Source: Candidatus Poribacteria bacterium (lineage in GTDB: Bacteria > Poribacteria > WGA-4E > WGA-3G). From it: a stretch of DNA of 64,000 bases. Below, in pieces: positions 25,750 through 34,702 of this stretch. Positions within the stretch are counted from its first letter, which is position 1. Every line of letters begins with the position of its first letter. The stretch is taken from positions 33,957 to 97,956 of the forward strand of contig JAJEEK010000056.1 of the NCBI GenBank assembly GCA_022821065.1. Direction: 5' to 3'. Below the pieces are notes generated by a model that saw only the letters and a program-made list of their open reading frames with translations, ran no database searches and was not told the DNA's origin. Position numbers and translations under genes: made by a program.

Positions 25750-26901
25750 TCATTCTGGTAAAACCAACCCTCCAATATGTTTAGGGTGGGTTTGGGGGAG
25801 TACAACTTCACCTACTGTAAACCCATTCTTAAGAAGCACACACACATCATCAAAATCAGAGGAAGGTTTGACTACTGTTCCCTCTTTGCTGGGTATGAGC
25901 AAAAGCACTTCTCTCCCATCAATACCTGGTTCTATAAGTAGCACATCGCTTTGTGTACTAACCAACACCTGAGATCTTCGACTTCTTTGCAAGCGAGAAA
26001 TAGAAGGCGCGAGTTGAGAAACAATGCCGATATTTAAAGAGAGTTCCGGTTCCTCTAATAATACTATGGAGTCGTTTTCAAGGAGAGACCACAAGAGTCC
26101 AATAAGTCGAAGCACTCCATCCGAAAATTGGTCTTCGCAATGCCCTTCTTCGGTCGGGTGCCAGTGGGAATAACGCGCTCGTAAATGTGGCCGTCCTATT
26201 TTGTCACGAATAAATTCCAATTTTTCAAACTGCGGGACAGCGATTTTGAGGGTATGCTCAATCCTTTTGAGACGAGCCCGGCGGGTACTTGGATGCACGC
26301 CCGCGACGCGTTCGAGGAAAGCCTGACCAAACGGATCGTCTTCGATAACTTTACCTTGAATGGCATCCCCGAAACGGATGAGTTGTGGCACGAGATGCAG
26401 ATAGGTAACATTACGAAGGAATCGCCCAATCTCCCGAAACTTCGCATTGGCAGCATTCTGTTCAAGTGCGGTCTGGATAAGGCGGTCTGGATCTGCGTTA
26501 TCGTCTGCATCGGGTCTATCAAGAAGGCGTTCGCCCTCTCTCCAGACGCGCTCATGGCTGAGAAGCGTTTGGCAATGTTCACGATCTGCTTGACGGAATC
26601 CGAGACTGTATCGCCATGTTGCGGGGGCATCTGGCGTATCGGCGATGTGAATTTCGATAGAAACCTCTGGGTCTTGCCTCGCGGACAAGCATCGAATTTT
26701 GGAGACACCACCTCGGTCACCGATCGCTTTTTGGAGTCCGCCCCCTTCGGCTTTGGCGATATCGCGGAGAAAGCGAAAGATGTCTAACAGGTTGGATTTA
26801 CCTGAGGCATTCGGACCGACGATAAACTGACGTTCCCTAAGTGGCACATCAATATGCTGAAAGTTCCGCCAGTTTTTGACGATAAGCCGATTGATAATCA
26901 T
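25750..26901 (-). CDS. AAA-type ATPase (AAA_21, RecF/OLD-like)
   Basis: 383 residues. Walker A is GPNASGKS at residues 29-36; the ABC-like signature region is FSDGVLRLIGLLWSLLEN and Walker B is IVLLEEPELSLN, followed by an LVSTQSDVLL switch region. The start at ATG 26901 (MIINRLIVKNWRNF) matches the family N-terminus; the open frame further upstream has no similarity. No TOPRIM nuclease domain is attached. Such ATPases commonly work with a small partner gene in accessory or defence loci; here the partner position holds only the 89-residue ORF. Confidence 0.85.
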   Translation of the reverse strand: MIINRLIVKNWRNFQHIDVPLRERQFIVGPNASGKSNLLDIFRFLRDIAKAEGGGLQKAIGDRGGVSKIRCLSARQDPEVSIEIHIADTPDAPATWRYSLGFRQADREHCQTLLSHERVWREGERLLDRPDADDNADPDRLIQTALEQNAANAKFREIGRFLRNVTYLHLVPQLIRFGDAIQGKVIEDDPFGQAFLERVAGVHPSTRRARLKRIEHTLKIAVPQFEKLEFIRDKIGRPHLRARYSHWHPTEEGHCEDQFSDGVLRLIGLLWSLLENDSIVLLEEPELSLNIGIVSQLAPSISRLQRSRRSQVLVSTQSDVLLIEPGIDGREVLLLIPSKEGTVVKPSSDFDDVCVLLKNGFTVGEVVLPQTHPKHIGGLVLPE

Positions 26902-27024
26902 AACAGTAAGTTCCCTACAATAGATGTTCCAATAAATCTGATATGCAAATAGTAACACATTCGGCAAGCAAAAATCAACGCATAGAATATTGGCGTTCGA
27001 GTTTTGCATTGTATGATTCCGAGA

Positions 27025-28263
27025 TTACAGTTCTGCGCGGGTCATGAAGGTTGCGTAGATCGCGGCGGTTCTGACGAGATCAGGAACATTTACGCGCTCA
27101 TTGATGGCATGCCCACCTTCACCACTGGGACCGTATCCGATGCCGGGTAAACCTGTATTAACGAAATAGTGCAAGTCCGTGAACCCTGTAGTGCCTTTAA
27201 ATTTGGGTCGATTGAAACGGACGATACGCACGGCATCGGCGAAAGCCTGTGCTATTGGCGACTCGGTATCCGTTAAACACGGCTCAATCCGCAAGATAGC
27301 ACGTGCCTCTGCTTGCAAATCAGGATAGTATTGGCACGCTCCAGAAATCGCCTCCCGCAATTCGAGCTCGGCAAATTCAAGTTCCTCGTTGGGTGTAATC
27401 CGACGGTCAATGGAGAATGTAAGGCTTGCTGGAACGGTGTTGACTTTGTCGCCATCAGTACCGTGGAATGTCCCGCCGATGTTCAACGTCGGGTAACGAT
27501 CGCTGCCGTCAAGAAGTCTAAATGCGCGTTCTGGCGATTTTAGATTCCGTTTAACGCGTTGGAGTGCTGTTACGAGTTCGGCGGTTTTTTCAAAAGCGTT
27601 TATGCCTTTAGCCGGATTAGCGCCGTGTGCTGCTTTGCCTTTGACCTCGATTTCTAACCAGAGGACCCCGTTATGTCCGTTGCCGATATTCAACTTCGCC
27701 CCACCTTCGCAGTTGACAACATAGTCTGCATCAACCAACCCCGCTTCAACGACGTACCCAGCACCGAGTTCCCCGCCGGTCTCTTCATCGCAGGTGAAGG
27801 AGCATTCGACGTTGAATTTCGGTTCGGTGTCGGTTTTTTGGACAGCCTCAACCGCAAACAGGAGTGCAGCGATGGCATCCTTCATATCATCGGCACCGCG
27901 TCCGTAAAGCCACTCACCGTCAATTTTACCGCTGAACGGATCCCCGAAACGCCACTCTCCTGCAACGGGTACAACATCGTAATGTGCGTTGAAATGAACC
28001 GTTTTTTTTGCGCCGACATCCCAACGCGCGATGAGGTTTAAGCGAGGATGGCTATCGGCATTCGGGATCACCTGCTCAGCGCGGCGTTTCGGGACTTTGG
28101 CAATTCGTGTCTGCATCCCTAACGCCTCACATTTCGCCCGAAGTAATTCCACAATTTCGGCATAATTTTCGCCGGGTGGATTGACGGTCGGAATCCTGAC
28201 GAGTTCTTGTAGCAATGCACAGAGATCTGCCTGATTCTCCTTAATATAGGTTTGAACGGACAT
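27025..28263 (-). CDS. M20 family metallopeptidase (ArgE/DapE type)
   Basis: 412 residues. Zinc-site motifs in order: VHFNAHYDVVP (His, Asp), GRGADDMKDA (bridging Asp), TCDEETGGELG (catalytic Glu pair), VNCEGGAKLN (Glu/Asp region) and GEGGHAINERV (His). The dimerisation domain sits between about residues 195 and 310. ATG with GGAG upstream. It is an amidohydrolase acting on N-acyl amino acids or dipeptides; the exact substrate is undetermined. The neighbouring cupin gene lies 20 nt upstream and may be cotranscribed. Confidence 0.9.
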   Translation of the reverse strand: MSVQTYIKENQADLCALLQELVRIPTVNPPGENYAEIVELLRAKCEALGMQTRIAKVPKRRAEQVIPNADSHPRLNLIARWDVGAKKTVHFNAHYDVVPVAGEWRFGDPFSGKIDGEWLYGRGADDMKDAIAALLFAVEAVQKTDTEPKFNVECSFTCDEETGGELGAGYVVEAGLVDADYVVNCEGGAKLNIGNGHNGVLWLEIEVKGKAAHGANPAKGINAFEKTAELVTALQRVKRNLKSPERAFRLLDGSDRYPTLNIGGTFHGTDGDKVNTVPASLTFSIDRRITPNEELEFAELELREAISGACQYYPDLQAEARAILRIEPCLTDTESPIAQAFADAVRIVRFNRPKFKGTTGFTDLHYFVNTGLPGIGYGPSGEGGHAINERVNVPDLVRTAAIYATFMTRAEL

Positions 28264-28283
28264 TTTATGTCTCCTGCCTCGCC

Positions 28284-28697
28284 TTATGTGACAACTGCCT
28301 GATCGCCTGCTGACAAGTGCCCAACTGTTTCACCTGTCTCCGTGAACGTACGGGTTACAGTAACAGAGGCATAAGTCCACAATATCTTCATAGGTGCGTC
28401 GCTTTCATTCCAAAACCGGTGGGGGATACCAGCGGGGACGAATGTGGTGTCGTAGGCTTTCATCGTAAAGACTTCGCCATCTACCTCACAAGCGGCTTCA
28501 CCTTCGAGAATTGTGACGGATTCATCGCAATTATGGTAGTGGCGTGCGATCGCTGCGCCGGGTTCAAACTGTGTCACACCGTTGGTGAGTGAAGTAGAGT
28601 CGATCCATTTACCGGCTAACGGGACGGTTTTAACGCCGGTACCTCGATCAATAGGGTTCTGTTTTCCAAAATCGATAACGTGTGCTTTCGTGCTCAT
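28284..28697 (-). CDS. cupin domain protein
   Basis: 137 residues, a single cupin-2 barrel. Motif 1 is ARHYHNCDESVTILEGEA with two His and one Glu as metal ligands; motif 2 is FVPAGIPHRFWN with the fourth His. Start ATG 28697; the longer open frame upstream overlaps the promoter at 28731-28760. Small cupins of this kind are dioxygenases, isomerases or binding proteins; no substrate can be inferred. Confidence 0.85.
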   Translation of the reverse strand: MSTKAHVIDFGKQNPIDRGTGVKTVPLAGKWIDSTSLTNGVTQFEPGAAIARHYHNCDESVTILEGEAACEVDGEVFTMKAYDTTFVPAGIPHRFWNESDAPMKILWTYASVTVTRTFTETGETVGHLSAGDQAVVT

Positions 28698-28730
28698 TTT
28701 GATGCATCGCCTTTCGTTAGGATTTGACGC

Positions 28731-28760
28731 AGTATAGCACGAAACGAGAAAAAAAATCAA
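28731..28760 (-). promoter_or_regulatory. promoter of the cupin/M20 unit
   Basis: Minus strand TTGATT (28755-28760), 18-nt spacer containing a T-run, TATACT (28731-28736). Start of transcription near 28724, about 27 nt before the ATG. Confidence 0.6.
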
Positions 28761-28870
28761 GGCTTTTAATGTTGCCCTAACGGGAGCTGTTGAGAAGGTT
28801 TGGGAAGGCAGCCGCTGTGTTCAAATCCGCCCTTCGCCGTTGTTGCAGTGCTGCAATCTCTAACCAAGTC

Positions 28871-28989
28871 AGGACTTACGCAATTTTGGGTGTAAATCGC
28901 TCTGTTAGATGGAAGTTTTCTGTAAACACAGCGTTCTGATAGCACAAACTAACAGTTTGTGGTACAAAAGAGGGGCATGCGTAAGTCCT
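28871..28989. mobile_element. MITE-like element with 12-bp terminal inverted repeats
   Basis: AGGACTTACGCA at 28871-28882 is perfectly repeated in inverse orientation at 28978-28989 (TGCGTAAGTCCT). The 119-bp interior encodes nothing and contains a smaller inverted pair around ACAAACT/AGTTTGT. Size and ends fit a non-autonomous transposon (MITE). No clear target-site duplication is seen. It accounts for much of the 308-nt gap between the cupin and BioF-like genes. Confidence 0.65.
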
Positions 28990-29005
28990 ACAAGTTTTTA
29001 ATTTT

Positions 29006-30181
29006 TTAAGGAACAGCAAGGCAATTGACTTCGGCAAATGCAGCAATCGCCTGTTGTATCTCTGCTTCAGTGTGTGTTGCCATGACGGTTAGCCTTAGAC
29101 GGCTTGTGTCCGGCGGGACTGCTGGCGGACGGATGGCGGGTGCGAACACCCCTTCGGCGAGGAGGGCATCCGCTACGCTTGTTGCTCGTTGCGGATTTCC
29201 TAACACGACCGGAAGGATCTGTGTTTCACTCGGTAATAGCGTATACCCTAAATCAGTCAATGCCGTTTTAAGATGTTTCGCGTGCGAAAATAAACGTTGC
29301 CGTCGTTCAGGCGAAGAACGCATCACATTGAGTGCAGCATTCGCCGCTGCTAAGGTGGCAGGGGGCAAACCTGTGGTAAAAATGAAACCGCGTGCCTTGT
29401 TGATGAGCAATTCAATCAGGGTGTGGCTTCCGGCAATATATCCACCGAGCGCGCCGATCGCCTTGCTGAGCGTGCCCATCTGAATGATACCTTCTTCTGC
29501 CAACCCAAAATGCGCAACAGTCCCGCTGCCGTCTTTCCCTAACACACCAAATCCGTGTGCGTCATCCACGAGCAACATCGCATCGTATTCGGTAGCGAGG
29601 TCGTAGATATCGGGTAGCGGTGCGATATCGCCATCCATGCTGAACACACCGTCTGTCACGATGAGTCGTCGTCGAAACGTTGTGGATTCTGATAGTAAAT
29701 CCTTGAGGTGTTCCACATCGCAGTGCCGATAAACTTTCTTAGTGGCACGACTGAGGCGGCATCCGTCTATGATGCTGGCGTGGTTGAGCGCATCGCTTAG
29801 GATAAGATCGCCTTCACCGGCGAGGATAGGAATAACACTTGTATTGGCAGTATACCCGGAACTAAAAACGAGCGCGGCTTCGGTGTTTTTCGCTTTAGCG
29901 AGATTTGTTTCCAAAGTCGTGTAGAGTTCACTGTTTCCTGAGATGAGCCGCGAACCGCTTGCACCTGTGCCGAAAGTCTGTGTTGCCTCAATAGCAGCGG
30001 CAATAACTTCTGGATGCGTGCTTAATCCCAAATAGTTGTTTGAACCGAGCAGCACGACATCGCGCCCATCAAGATTGATTGTCCCTGTGGGTGCGGTCAT
30101 GACAGTACGGAGGTGGCGGCGTAATCCAGCGTGTTCCAGTGCCGTAATCTCTGTGTCGAACCAGTCGTGATTATGTGTCAT
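29006..30181 (-). CDS. bioF: 8-amino-7-oxononanoate synthase-like PLP enzyme (alpha-oxoamine synthase)
   Basis: 391 residues of the alpha-oxoamine synthase family. Features: LGSNNYLGLS, GASGSRLISGNSELY, VDDAHGFGVLG (PLP-stacking His and Asp) and GTLSKAIGALGGY with the Schiff-base Lys. BioF condenses pimeloyl-thioester with alanine in biotin synthesis; glycine C-acetyltransferase (Kbl) is the close alternative and no other biotin gene is nearby, so the symbol is tentative. It is 34 nt after the isomerase/epimerase gene on the same strand; a short GGCAG hairpin lies in the gap. Confidence 0.8.
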   Translation of the reverse strand: MTHNHDWFDTEITALEHAGLRRHLRTVMTAPTGTINLDGRDVVLLGSNNYLGLSTHPEVIAAAIEATQTFGTGASGSRLISGNSELYTTLETNLAKAKNTEAALVFSSGYTANTSVIPILAGEGDLILSDALNHASIIDGCRLSRATKKVYRHCDVEHLKDLLSESTTFRRRLIVTDGVFSMDGDIAPLPDIYDLATEYDAMLLVDDAHGFGVLGKDGSGTVAHFGLAEEGIIQMGTLSKAIGALGGYIAGSHTLIELLINKARGFIFTTGLPPATLAAANAALNVMRSSPERRQRLFSHAKHLKTALTDLGYTLLPSETQILPVVLGNPQRATSVADALLAEGVFAPAIRPPAVPPDTSRLRLTVMATHTEAEIQQAIAAFAEVNCLAVP

Positions 30182-30215
30182 AAAAAGCGTGGAGCCTTAA
30201 AGACAGGCAGTCTGC

Positions 30216-31130
30216 CTATCCGATGAACTGTCTCAGGAAGATGTGGCTCTGCTGGAGCGAACGTTGTCGCGTTTCCAATGTCTCTTCATAGGCGCGATCC
30301 TCCACTTCAACGCAGACTGCACCGTCGTAGCCGGTATCACTCAAAACAGAGAAGAAGGCACCCCAATTGACATCACCGAGTCCGGGTAGTTTCGGTGTAT
30401 GATACGACAGCGGCGTTGCGAGGATACCGACCTCGTCAAGTTTTGCGCGATCCAATCGGACATCCTTGGCATGCACGTGGAAGATCCGATCGGCGAAGGT
30501 AGTGAGCGGTTTCAGATAGTTCATCTGGAGCCATATAAAATGGGACGGATCGAAGTTGAGTCCAAAGTTTGGGGATGGGATCTCCTCAAACATCCGTTCC
30601 CAAATGGCGGGACAGTAGGCGAGGTTTTGCCCAGCGGGCCACTCGTCTTCGGTGAAAAACATCGGACAATTCTCAATACCGACGCGGATGCCGTGGTCGG
30701 CGGCGAATTGGATTAGCGGTTTCCAGACGTGTTTAAAGCGGTGCCAATTCTCATCTATCGTGCGGGTCTGGTCTCTGCCGATGAACGTGTTGACGATGCC
30801 AACCGACATCCGTTCTGCCGCGAGAATCAGTTTTTTGAGGTGTTCGCTATAGACAGCCGCCTCGATTTCATCCGGTGTTAGTGGGTTCGGGTAGTAGCCT
30901 AACCCGCTGATTGTTATCCCGGCATCCGAGACGCATTGTAGGATTCTATCCGCTTCTGCATCGGAAAGATCCGCGACATCAACGTGTGTAACACCTGCGT
31001 AACGCCGTTCCGCTTTCCCTTTGGGCCAGCACATCAATTCGACGCAATCGAAGCCGGTATCGGCGGCGAACTGGACGACTTCTGTTAACGATTGATCCGG
31101 TAAAATCGCACTCACAAATCCGAGTTTCAT
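30216..31130 (-). CDS. sugar phosphate isomerase/epimerase (AP endonuclease 2 fold)
   Basis: 304 residues forming a TIM barrel of the Xylose isomerase-like/EC2 family. Metal-site segments: [46 protein letters not shown] and [11 protein letters not shown]. The ATG at 31130 with GAGG upstream is preferred to the TTG two codons earlier. Family members isomerise or epimerise inositol derivatives and sugars, and are often near Gfo/Idh/MocA oxidoreductases, as here across a divergent promoter region. Confidence 0.88.
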   Translation of the reverse strand: MKLGFVSAILPDQSLTEVVQFAADTGFDCVELMCWPKGKAERRYAGVTHVDVADLSDAEADRILQCVSDAGITISGLGYYPNPLTPDEIEAAVYSEHLKKLILAAERMSVGIVNTFIGRDQTRTIDENWHRFKHVWKPLIQFAADHGIRVGIENCPMFFTEDEWPAGQNLAYCPAIWERMFEEIPSPNFGLNFDPSHFIWLQMNYLKPLTTFADRIFHVHAKDVRLDRAKLDEVGILATPLSYHTPKLPGLGDVNWGAFFSVLSDTGYDGAVCVEVEDRAYEETLETRQRSLQQSHIFLRQFIG

Positions 31131-31157
31131 AAACAACCTCTGTTTCGTTTTTTGGAT

Positions 31158-31186
31158 ATTCTACTACAGATAGATGCCGATTGCAA
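31158..31186 (-). promoter_or_regulatory. promoter of the isomerase/epimerase gene
   Basis: Minus strand TTGCAA (31181-31186), 17-nt spacer, TAGAAT (31158-31163); the ATG is about 28 nt beyond. Confidence 0.55.
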
Positions 31187-31228
31187 GTGAATAATAAGAC
31201 ACACTTTTCCTCGGAAGTAAAGAAATTT

Positions 31229-31256
31229 TTGATAAAATTGCAAAATATGATACAAT
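31229..31256 (+). promoter_or_regulatory. promoter of the PhyH gene
   Basis: TTGATA at 31229-31234, 16-nt spacer, TACAAT at 31251-31256; transcription near 31263 with the ATG at 31299 preceded by CAGGAGGAATGAA. Confidence 0.65.
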
Positions 31257-31298
31257 ACGTTGTATAGACCTATGCAAAATAAGTGCAGGAGGAATGAA

Positions 31299-32138
31299 AT
31301 GACACCAGAACAGCGCTATCTGTTTGATGTTACAGGTTACCTACACATCGAAGGTGCGGTCAAAGGTGAAGCACTAAAGGCAGCGCAAGCGGCTGTTGAT
31401 AGGTATATCCATACGCCAATTGATGAACGTCCGGACGGATTCACGACGCGTCCTCGCGACTTAGAACCCGGCAAAGGTGGTAGATATGAGCACGGTTTTG
31501 CTTTCGATAGGTCGCTTGAGGTGCTGACGGTGCATCCCGCTATCTGGCCCCTTATCAAAGAGTTTACTTTCGATAAACCGCGGTTTGTCACTGGAACGCT
31601 CACACTTGAACAGCACAACCCGGATAGGCAACCGATGGGAACGAATCCTGCAGGTTTGCACTGTGCCCGCGAGGGACGGCATTGGCTCACTCGCTATGAG
31701 ATCAAAAACAGCCGTATTTACTGTAACGACTTCGTAGCGTTCTTTTACTTGACCGATGTTCAACCGGGCGACGGTGGACTTATTGTCATCCCGGGTTCGC
31801 ATAAGAGCAAATTTGAGAGGCCTGAAAATCTTTTGGCCCCAGGACCGGACGGTATTGACCCTGAACCGGACGACGTTTTCACGAATATCACACCTAAAGC
31901 AGGCGACTTTGTCGTTATCTCTGAACTGTTGACGCACGGTGTTCTACGGTGGAAGCCGACGGGCCGGGATAGACGTTTTCTCATTCTCCGTTATCGTCCG
32001 CAATATGAAGGCAGACCGAGTCTGCCTGAAGTTATTATTAATCGTTTGACACCTGAGGTACAGGAACTGGTGCAAACAGCATCCTATCAGCACACAAAAG
32101 AAATTGTGAAACAAGATATTGTCGAATTCAGCGTTTAA
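31299..32138 (+). CDS. phytanoyl-CoA dioxygenase (PhyH) family protein
   Basis: 279 residues, Fe(II)/2-oxoglutarate dioxygenase jelly roll. PhyH features: FDVTGYLHIEGAV at the start, DVQPGDGGLIVIPGSHKSKF in the core, LTHGVLRWKP with the distal iron His, and RRFLILRYRPQY with the 2-oxoglutarate Arg. The proximal HxD pair is not obvious: the expected position reads LHCAREG, so the subfamily may use a changed iron site. The ATG with AGGAGGAAT upstream is taken; an earlier ATG at 31260 sits at the transcription start. The next two genes follow closely and probably form an operon. Confidence 0.82.
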   Translation: MTPEQRYLFDVTGYLHIEGAVKGEALKAAQAAVDRYIHTPIDERPDGFTTRPRDLEPGKGGRYEHGFAFDRSLEVLTVHPAIWPLIKEFTFDKPRFVTGTLTLEQHNPDRQPMGTNPAGLHCAREGRHWLTRYEIKNSRIYCNDFVAFFYLTDVQPGDGGLIVIPGSHKSKFERPENLLAPGPDGIDPEPDDVFTNITPKAGDFVVISELLTHGVLRWKPTGRDRRFLILRYRPQYEGRPSLPEVIINRLTPEVQELVQTASYQHTKEIVKQDIVEFSV

Positions 32139-32166
32139 CGTCATAGAATTCATAGGGGGTATTTCA

Positions 32167-33210
32167 ATGGGAACGGATCAATATCGTGCTTGTATTGTTG
32201 GGTGCGGTCGAATGGGTGGTACAATTGATGAGGAAGTTCGTGCGGCACCACAGGGTGCGTTACCCTATTCGCACGCCGCAGGCTATACAGCTTTCGATCG
32301 GACAGACCTCATTGCCGCCGCGGATGTTGTCGAAGAGAAGGCACAGTACGTTTGCAATAAATGGGATATTCCGAAGTATTACTTAGATTATCGTGAGATG
32401 ATCGTGGAAGAGAAACCCGATATTGTCAGTATCGCCACGCGTCCGGGGAACCACGCCGAAATTACAGCGTTCGCTGCAGAAAACGGCGTGAGAGGCATCT
32501 ACTGCGATAAACCGTTGTGTGCCTCTATGGAAGAAGCGGATGCGATGGTCGAAGTGTGCGAGAAGTACAATGTCAAATTCAATCTCGGTACGCAACGTCG
32601 TTTCACGCCCGGATACATCAAAATGCGTGAACTCCTCGAAAGTGGTGAGCTTGGTGAGAGACGCGCTATCATTGCCTATAGTGGTGGTGCTGCGCTCTGG
32701 GGGTACACACACGCAGCGGATATGCTTCTCTTTTTAGCAAGTGATTCGCCGATTGAATACGTGCAAGGCAATGTCGCCGTTGACGATGCCGATTTTGAGG
32801 ATAACCGCACGGAATCTGATCCTGGGATTGTTATGGGGTTCATCCGTTTTGAGAACGGTATTAACGCCATTAGTATTCCGGGTACGGCTTATGAGTTTGA
32901 GGTGAATTGTAGCAACGGTACTGTGCGTGCGCTCAATAACGGACTCGGTTTTCACCTCCGTAAACGGCAAGGGCAGTTTAACGAGATTTTGGAAGCGCAA
33001 TTCCCGCCCTATGAACGGAAAAGCGGCACTGTCGGCTGTATTGAAGACATCGTTGATGCGATTGAAACCGATACTGAGACCTGTGGGAACATCCATCTCG
33101 CGCATCGCAGCACTGAGATGGTCTTCGCCATCGTTGATTCGCAGCGTCAGAGTGGCAAGCGTGTATCAATGCCGATGGAGAACCGAGGTCTCTATCTCGG
33201 AAGGTGGTAG
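32167..33210 (+). CDS. Gfo/Idh/MocA family oxidoreductase
   Basis: 347 residues. The N-terminal Rossmann fold shows ACIVGCGRMGG and the NAD-binding CDKPLCASMEEAD (the family's E/D-K-P). The C-terminal substrate domain follows from about residue 130, with HAADMLLFLASD containing the likely catalytic His region. It begins 28 nt after the PhyH gene. Family members oxidise or reduce sugars and inositols; with the neighbouring isomerase/epimerase it may serve sugar catabolism. Confidence 0.88.
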   Translation: MGTDQYRACIVGCGRMGGTIDEEVRAAPQGALPYSHAAGYTAFDRTDLIAAADVVEEKAQYVCNKWDIPKYYLDYREMIVEEKPDIVSIATRPGNHAEITAFAAENGVRGIYCDKPLCASMEEADAMVEVCEKYNVKFNLGTQRRFTPGYIKMRELLESGELGERRAIIAYSGGAALWGYTHAADMLLFLASDSPIEYVQGNVAVDDADFEDNRTESDPGIVMGFIRFENGINAISIPGTAYEFEVNCSNGTVRALNNGLGFHLRKRQGQFNEILEAQFPPYERKSGTVGCIEDIVDAIETDTETCGNIHLAHRSTEMVFAIVDSQRQSGKRVSMPMENRGLYLGRW

Positions 33211-33213
33211 CCA

Positions 33214-34011
33214 ATGTTCAGAAAAGGTCAGAGAACGGGAGACGCCCGTCGTGGATTCATAGCCTTCGGGGTTATCGCGGTTGCGTTGCTCTTATTGAGT
33301 CGTGTCGCAACTGTACCGAGTAATGAATCGCAACCAGAAACCGATGCGACGCGTCCAGCGAGTACACGCTATGAACAGCGCGCCCGCAGCCGAGACGGTA
33401 TCGGCAAAATTTACATGGGACGCGAAATATCGCAGGTGATGGGGCATCAAGGTGCAGAGTGGTTGGAACGTCCGGAACGTGAACGTGAAGAGATGCCGAA
33501 CCGTCTCATTGAAATGTTGAAACTCAAAGAGGGAGATGTTGTAGCGGATATTGGGGTCGGTACAGGTTATATTGCTCGGCGTATTTCACGGAAAATCGGA
33601 AAAACAGGGATCGTTTACGGTGTAGAAATTCAGCAGGAGATGCTTGACATCCTTGCTGAGAAGATAGCGGAAGCAGGTATTACGAATATCAAAGGGGTTT
33701 TAGGCACAATTACCGACCCGAAACTGCCGCCGAATTCGGTGGATTTGGCGATTATGGTGGATGTCTATCACGAATTTTCGCATCCTTATGAGATGATGCA
33801 GAATATCTGTCGTGGTCTTAAAACAGGCGGTAGAGTGGTTTTTGTCGAATACCGCTTGGAAGATGAGAAGGTCCCCATCAAACGCTTGCACAAGATGAGC
33901 GAATTACAGGTAATTAAGGAGGCGACACCGCACCCGCTGTCTTGGGTAGAGACGCTTGATGATTTGCCGTGGCAGCATGTCATCATTTTTGAGAAGGTTG
34001 CAGTAGAATAG
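33214..34011 (+). CDS. membrane-anchored SAM-dependent methyltransferase
   Basis: 265 residues. One N-terminal TM/signal segment (GFIAFGVIAVALLLLSRVATV) is followed by a linker and a class I methyltransferase domain: VVADIGVGTGYIARRIS (motif I), IVYGVEIQQEML (motif II), VDLAIMVDVYHEFSHPYEM (motif IV). The catalytic domain is thus predicted to be outside the cytoplasm or tethered, which is unusual for a SAM enzyme. Starts 3 nt after the oxidoreductase. A remnant of the 3' end of a second copy is at 34842-34895. Confidence 0.8.
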   Translation: MFRKGQRTGDARRGFIAFGVIAVALLLLSRVATVPSNESQPETDATRPASTRYEQRARSRDGIGKIYMGREISQVMGHQGAEWLERPEREREEMPNRLIEMLKLKEGDVVADIGVGTGYIARRISRKIGKTGIVYGVEIQQEMLDILAEKIAEAGITNIKGVLGTITDPKLPPNSVDLAIMVDVYHEFSHPYEMMQNICRGLKTGGRVVFVEYRLEDEKVPIKRLHKMSELQVIKEATPHPLSWVETLDDLPWQHVIIFEKVAVE

Positions 34012-34061
34012 GTAGATTTTTTTCCATTATTTGACGAAAAAAAGAGGTAAGCAATTTGCCG

Positions 34062-34424
34062 TTATGGTAAAAGGACAAGATCGTATTCAATCACTGCCGC
34101 AATAGCGGTTATAATTAGACTCATCATTGACAATGGTACTTCTCCAACTTTATGAACAAATCTTAGTGTATCAATTCCTCGTAGTTGTAGCGTATCAACA
34201 GCAGAGAGTTTTGTGAGATTATTTGTTGAATCGGGTTCTAACTTCACATGCCAAATGTTCTCAGCAAAGGAGTCTTTCCATTCTGTTATGGGGGCAACGA
34301 GTCGGATCGGTAACACACCTATTTCATCGGAACTCACGACAACAGCGGGACGCGTTTTCCGAATTTCTGCCCCGCGTGTCGGATTAAGATCAACTAACCA
34401 AATTTCCCCGCGACTCGGATTCAT
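34062..34424 (-). CDS. MazF/PemK-like toxin
   Basis: 120 residues. RGEIWLVDLNPTRGAEIRKTRPAVVVSSDEIG is the hallmark start of the MazF/PemK endoribonuclease family, followed by LAPITEW-like and LPKLSAVDTLQLRG-like strands. ATG at 34424 is chosen over an upstream in-frame ATG at 34454 because similarity begins at MNPSRGEIW. The gene overlaps the end of the antitoxin gene by 35 nt. The role is growth inhibition by mRNA cleavage when antitoxin is lost. Confidence 0.9.
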   Translation of the reverse strand: MNPSRGEIWLVDLNPTRGAEIRKTRPAVVVSSDEIGVLPIRLVAPITEWKDSFAENIWHVKLEPDSTNNLTKLSAVDTLQLRGIDTLRFVHKVGEVPLSMMSLIITAIAAVIEYDLVLLP

Positions 34425-34671
34425 CAATGAAATCTCCTGCTTGCCATTCCGCACGTTCAGCTTCTGTTTGTTCGTAATGCTCTTTCATCTGTTTCGCCTG
34501 CTGTGATAGCAGTTGACGACGTTCCGCTACGGAAAGCCGCATAAATTTTGCTTGAGGTGATTCCCCTTCCGCCGCTGCTAACACACACAGCAAACGGTAC
34601 GCTAACGGTAATTTGGATTCAGGAAGTTTCTTTACTAACGCTTGCACCTCAGTGTATGTTACTGTTGACAT
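34390..34671 (-). CDS. antitoxin partner of the MazF-like toxin
   Basis: 93 residues, first gene of the toxin-antitoxin pair. No DNA-binding fold can be named, but the N-terminal half (TYTEVQALVKKLPESKLPLA) and a charged, acidic C-terminal tail (ERAEWQAGDFIDESE) fit a small antitoxin whose tail wraps the toxin. ATG is preceded by AGGAG. Promoter and an inverted-repeat operator lie directly upstream. Confidence 0.7.
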   Translation of the reverse strand: MSTVTYTEVQALVKKLPESKLPLAYRLLCVLAAAEGESPQAKFMRLSVAERRQLLSQQAKQMKEHYEQTEAERAEWQAGDFIDESESRGNLVS

Positions 34672-34702
34672 CTTTTTCTCCTGATGTGGTAATTTTGGAA
34701 CA

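Noticed and set aside
26185..26787. 200-residue plus-strand ORF opposite the AAA ATPase
   Set aside because: Fully antisense to a gene with clear Walker motifs; no ribosome binding site and no family features.
30204..30216. Terminator between the isomerase and BioF-like genes
   Set aside because: The hairpin has only a 5-6 bp stem, overlaps the stop codon of the upstream gene and lacks a proper T-run.
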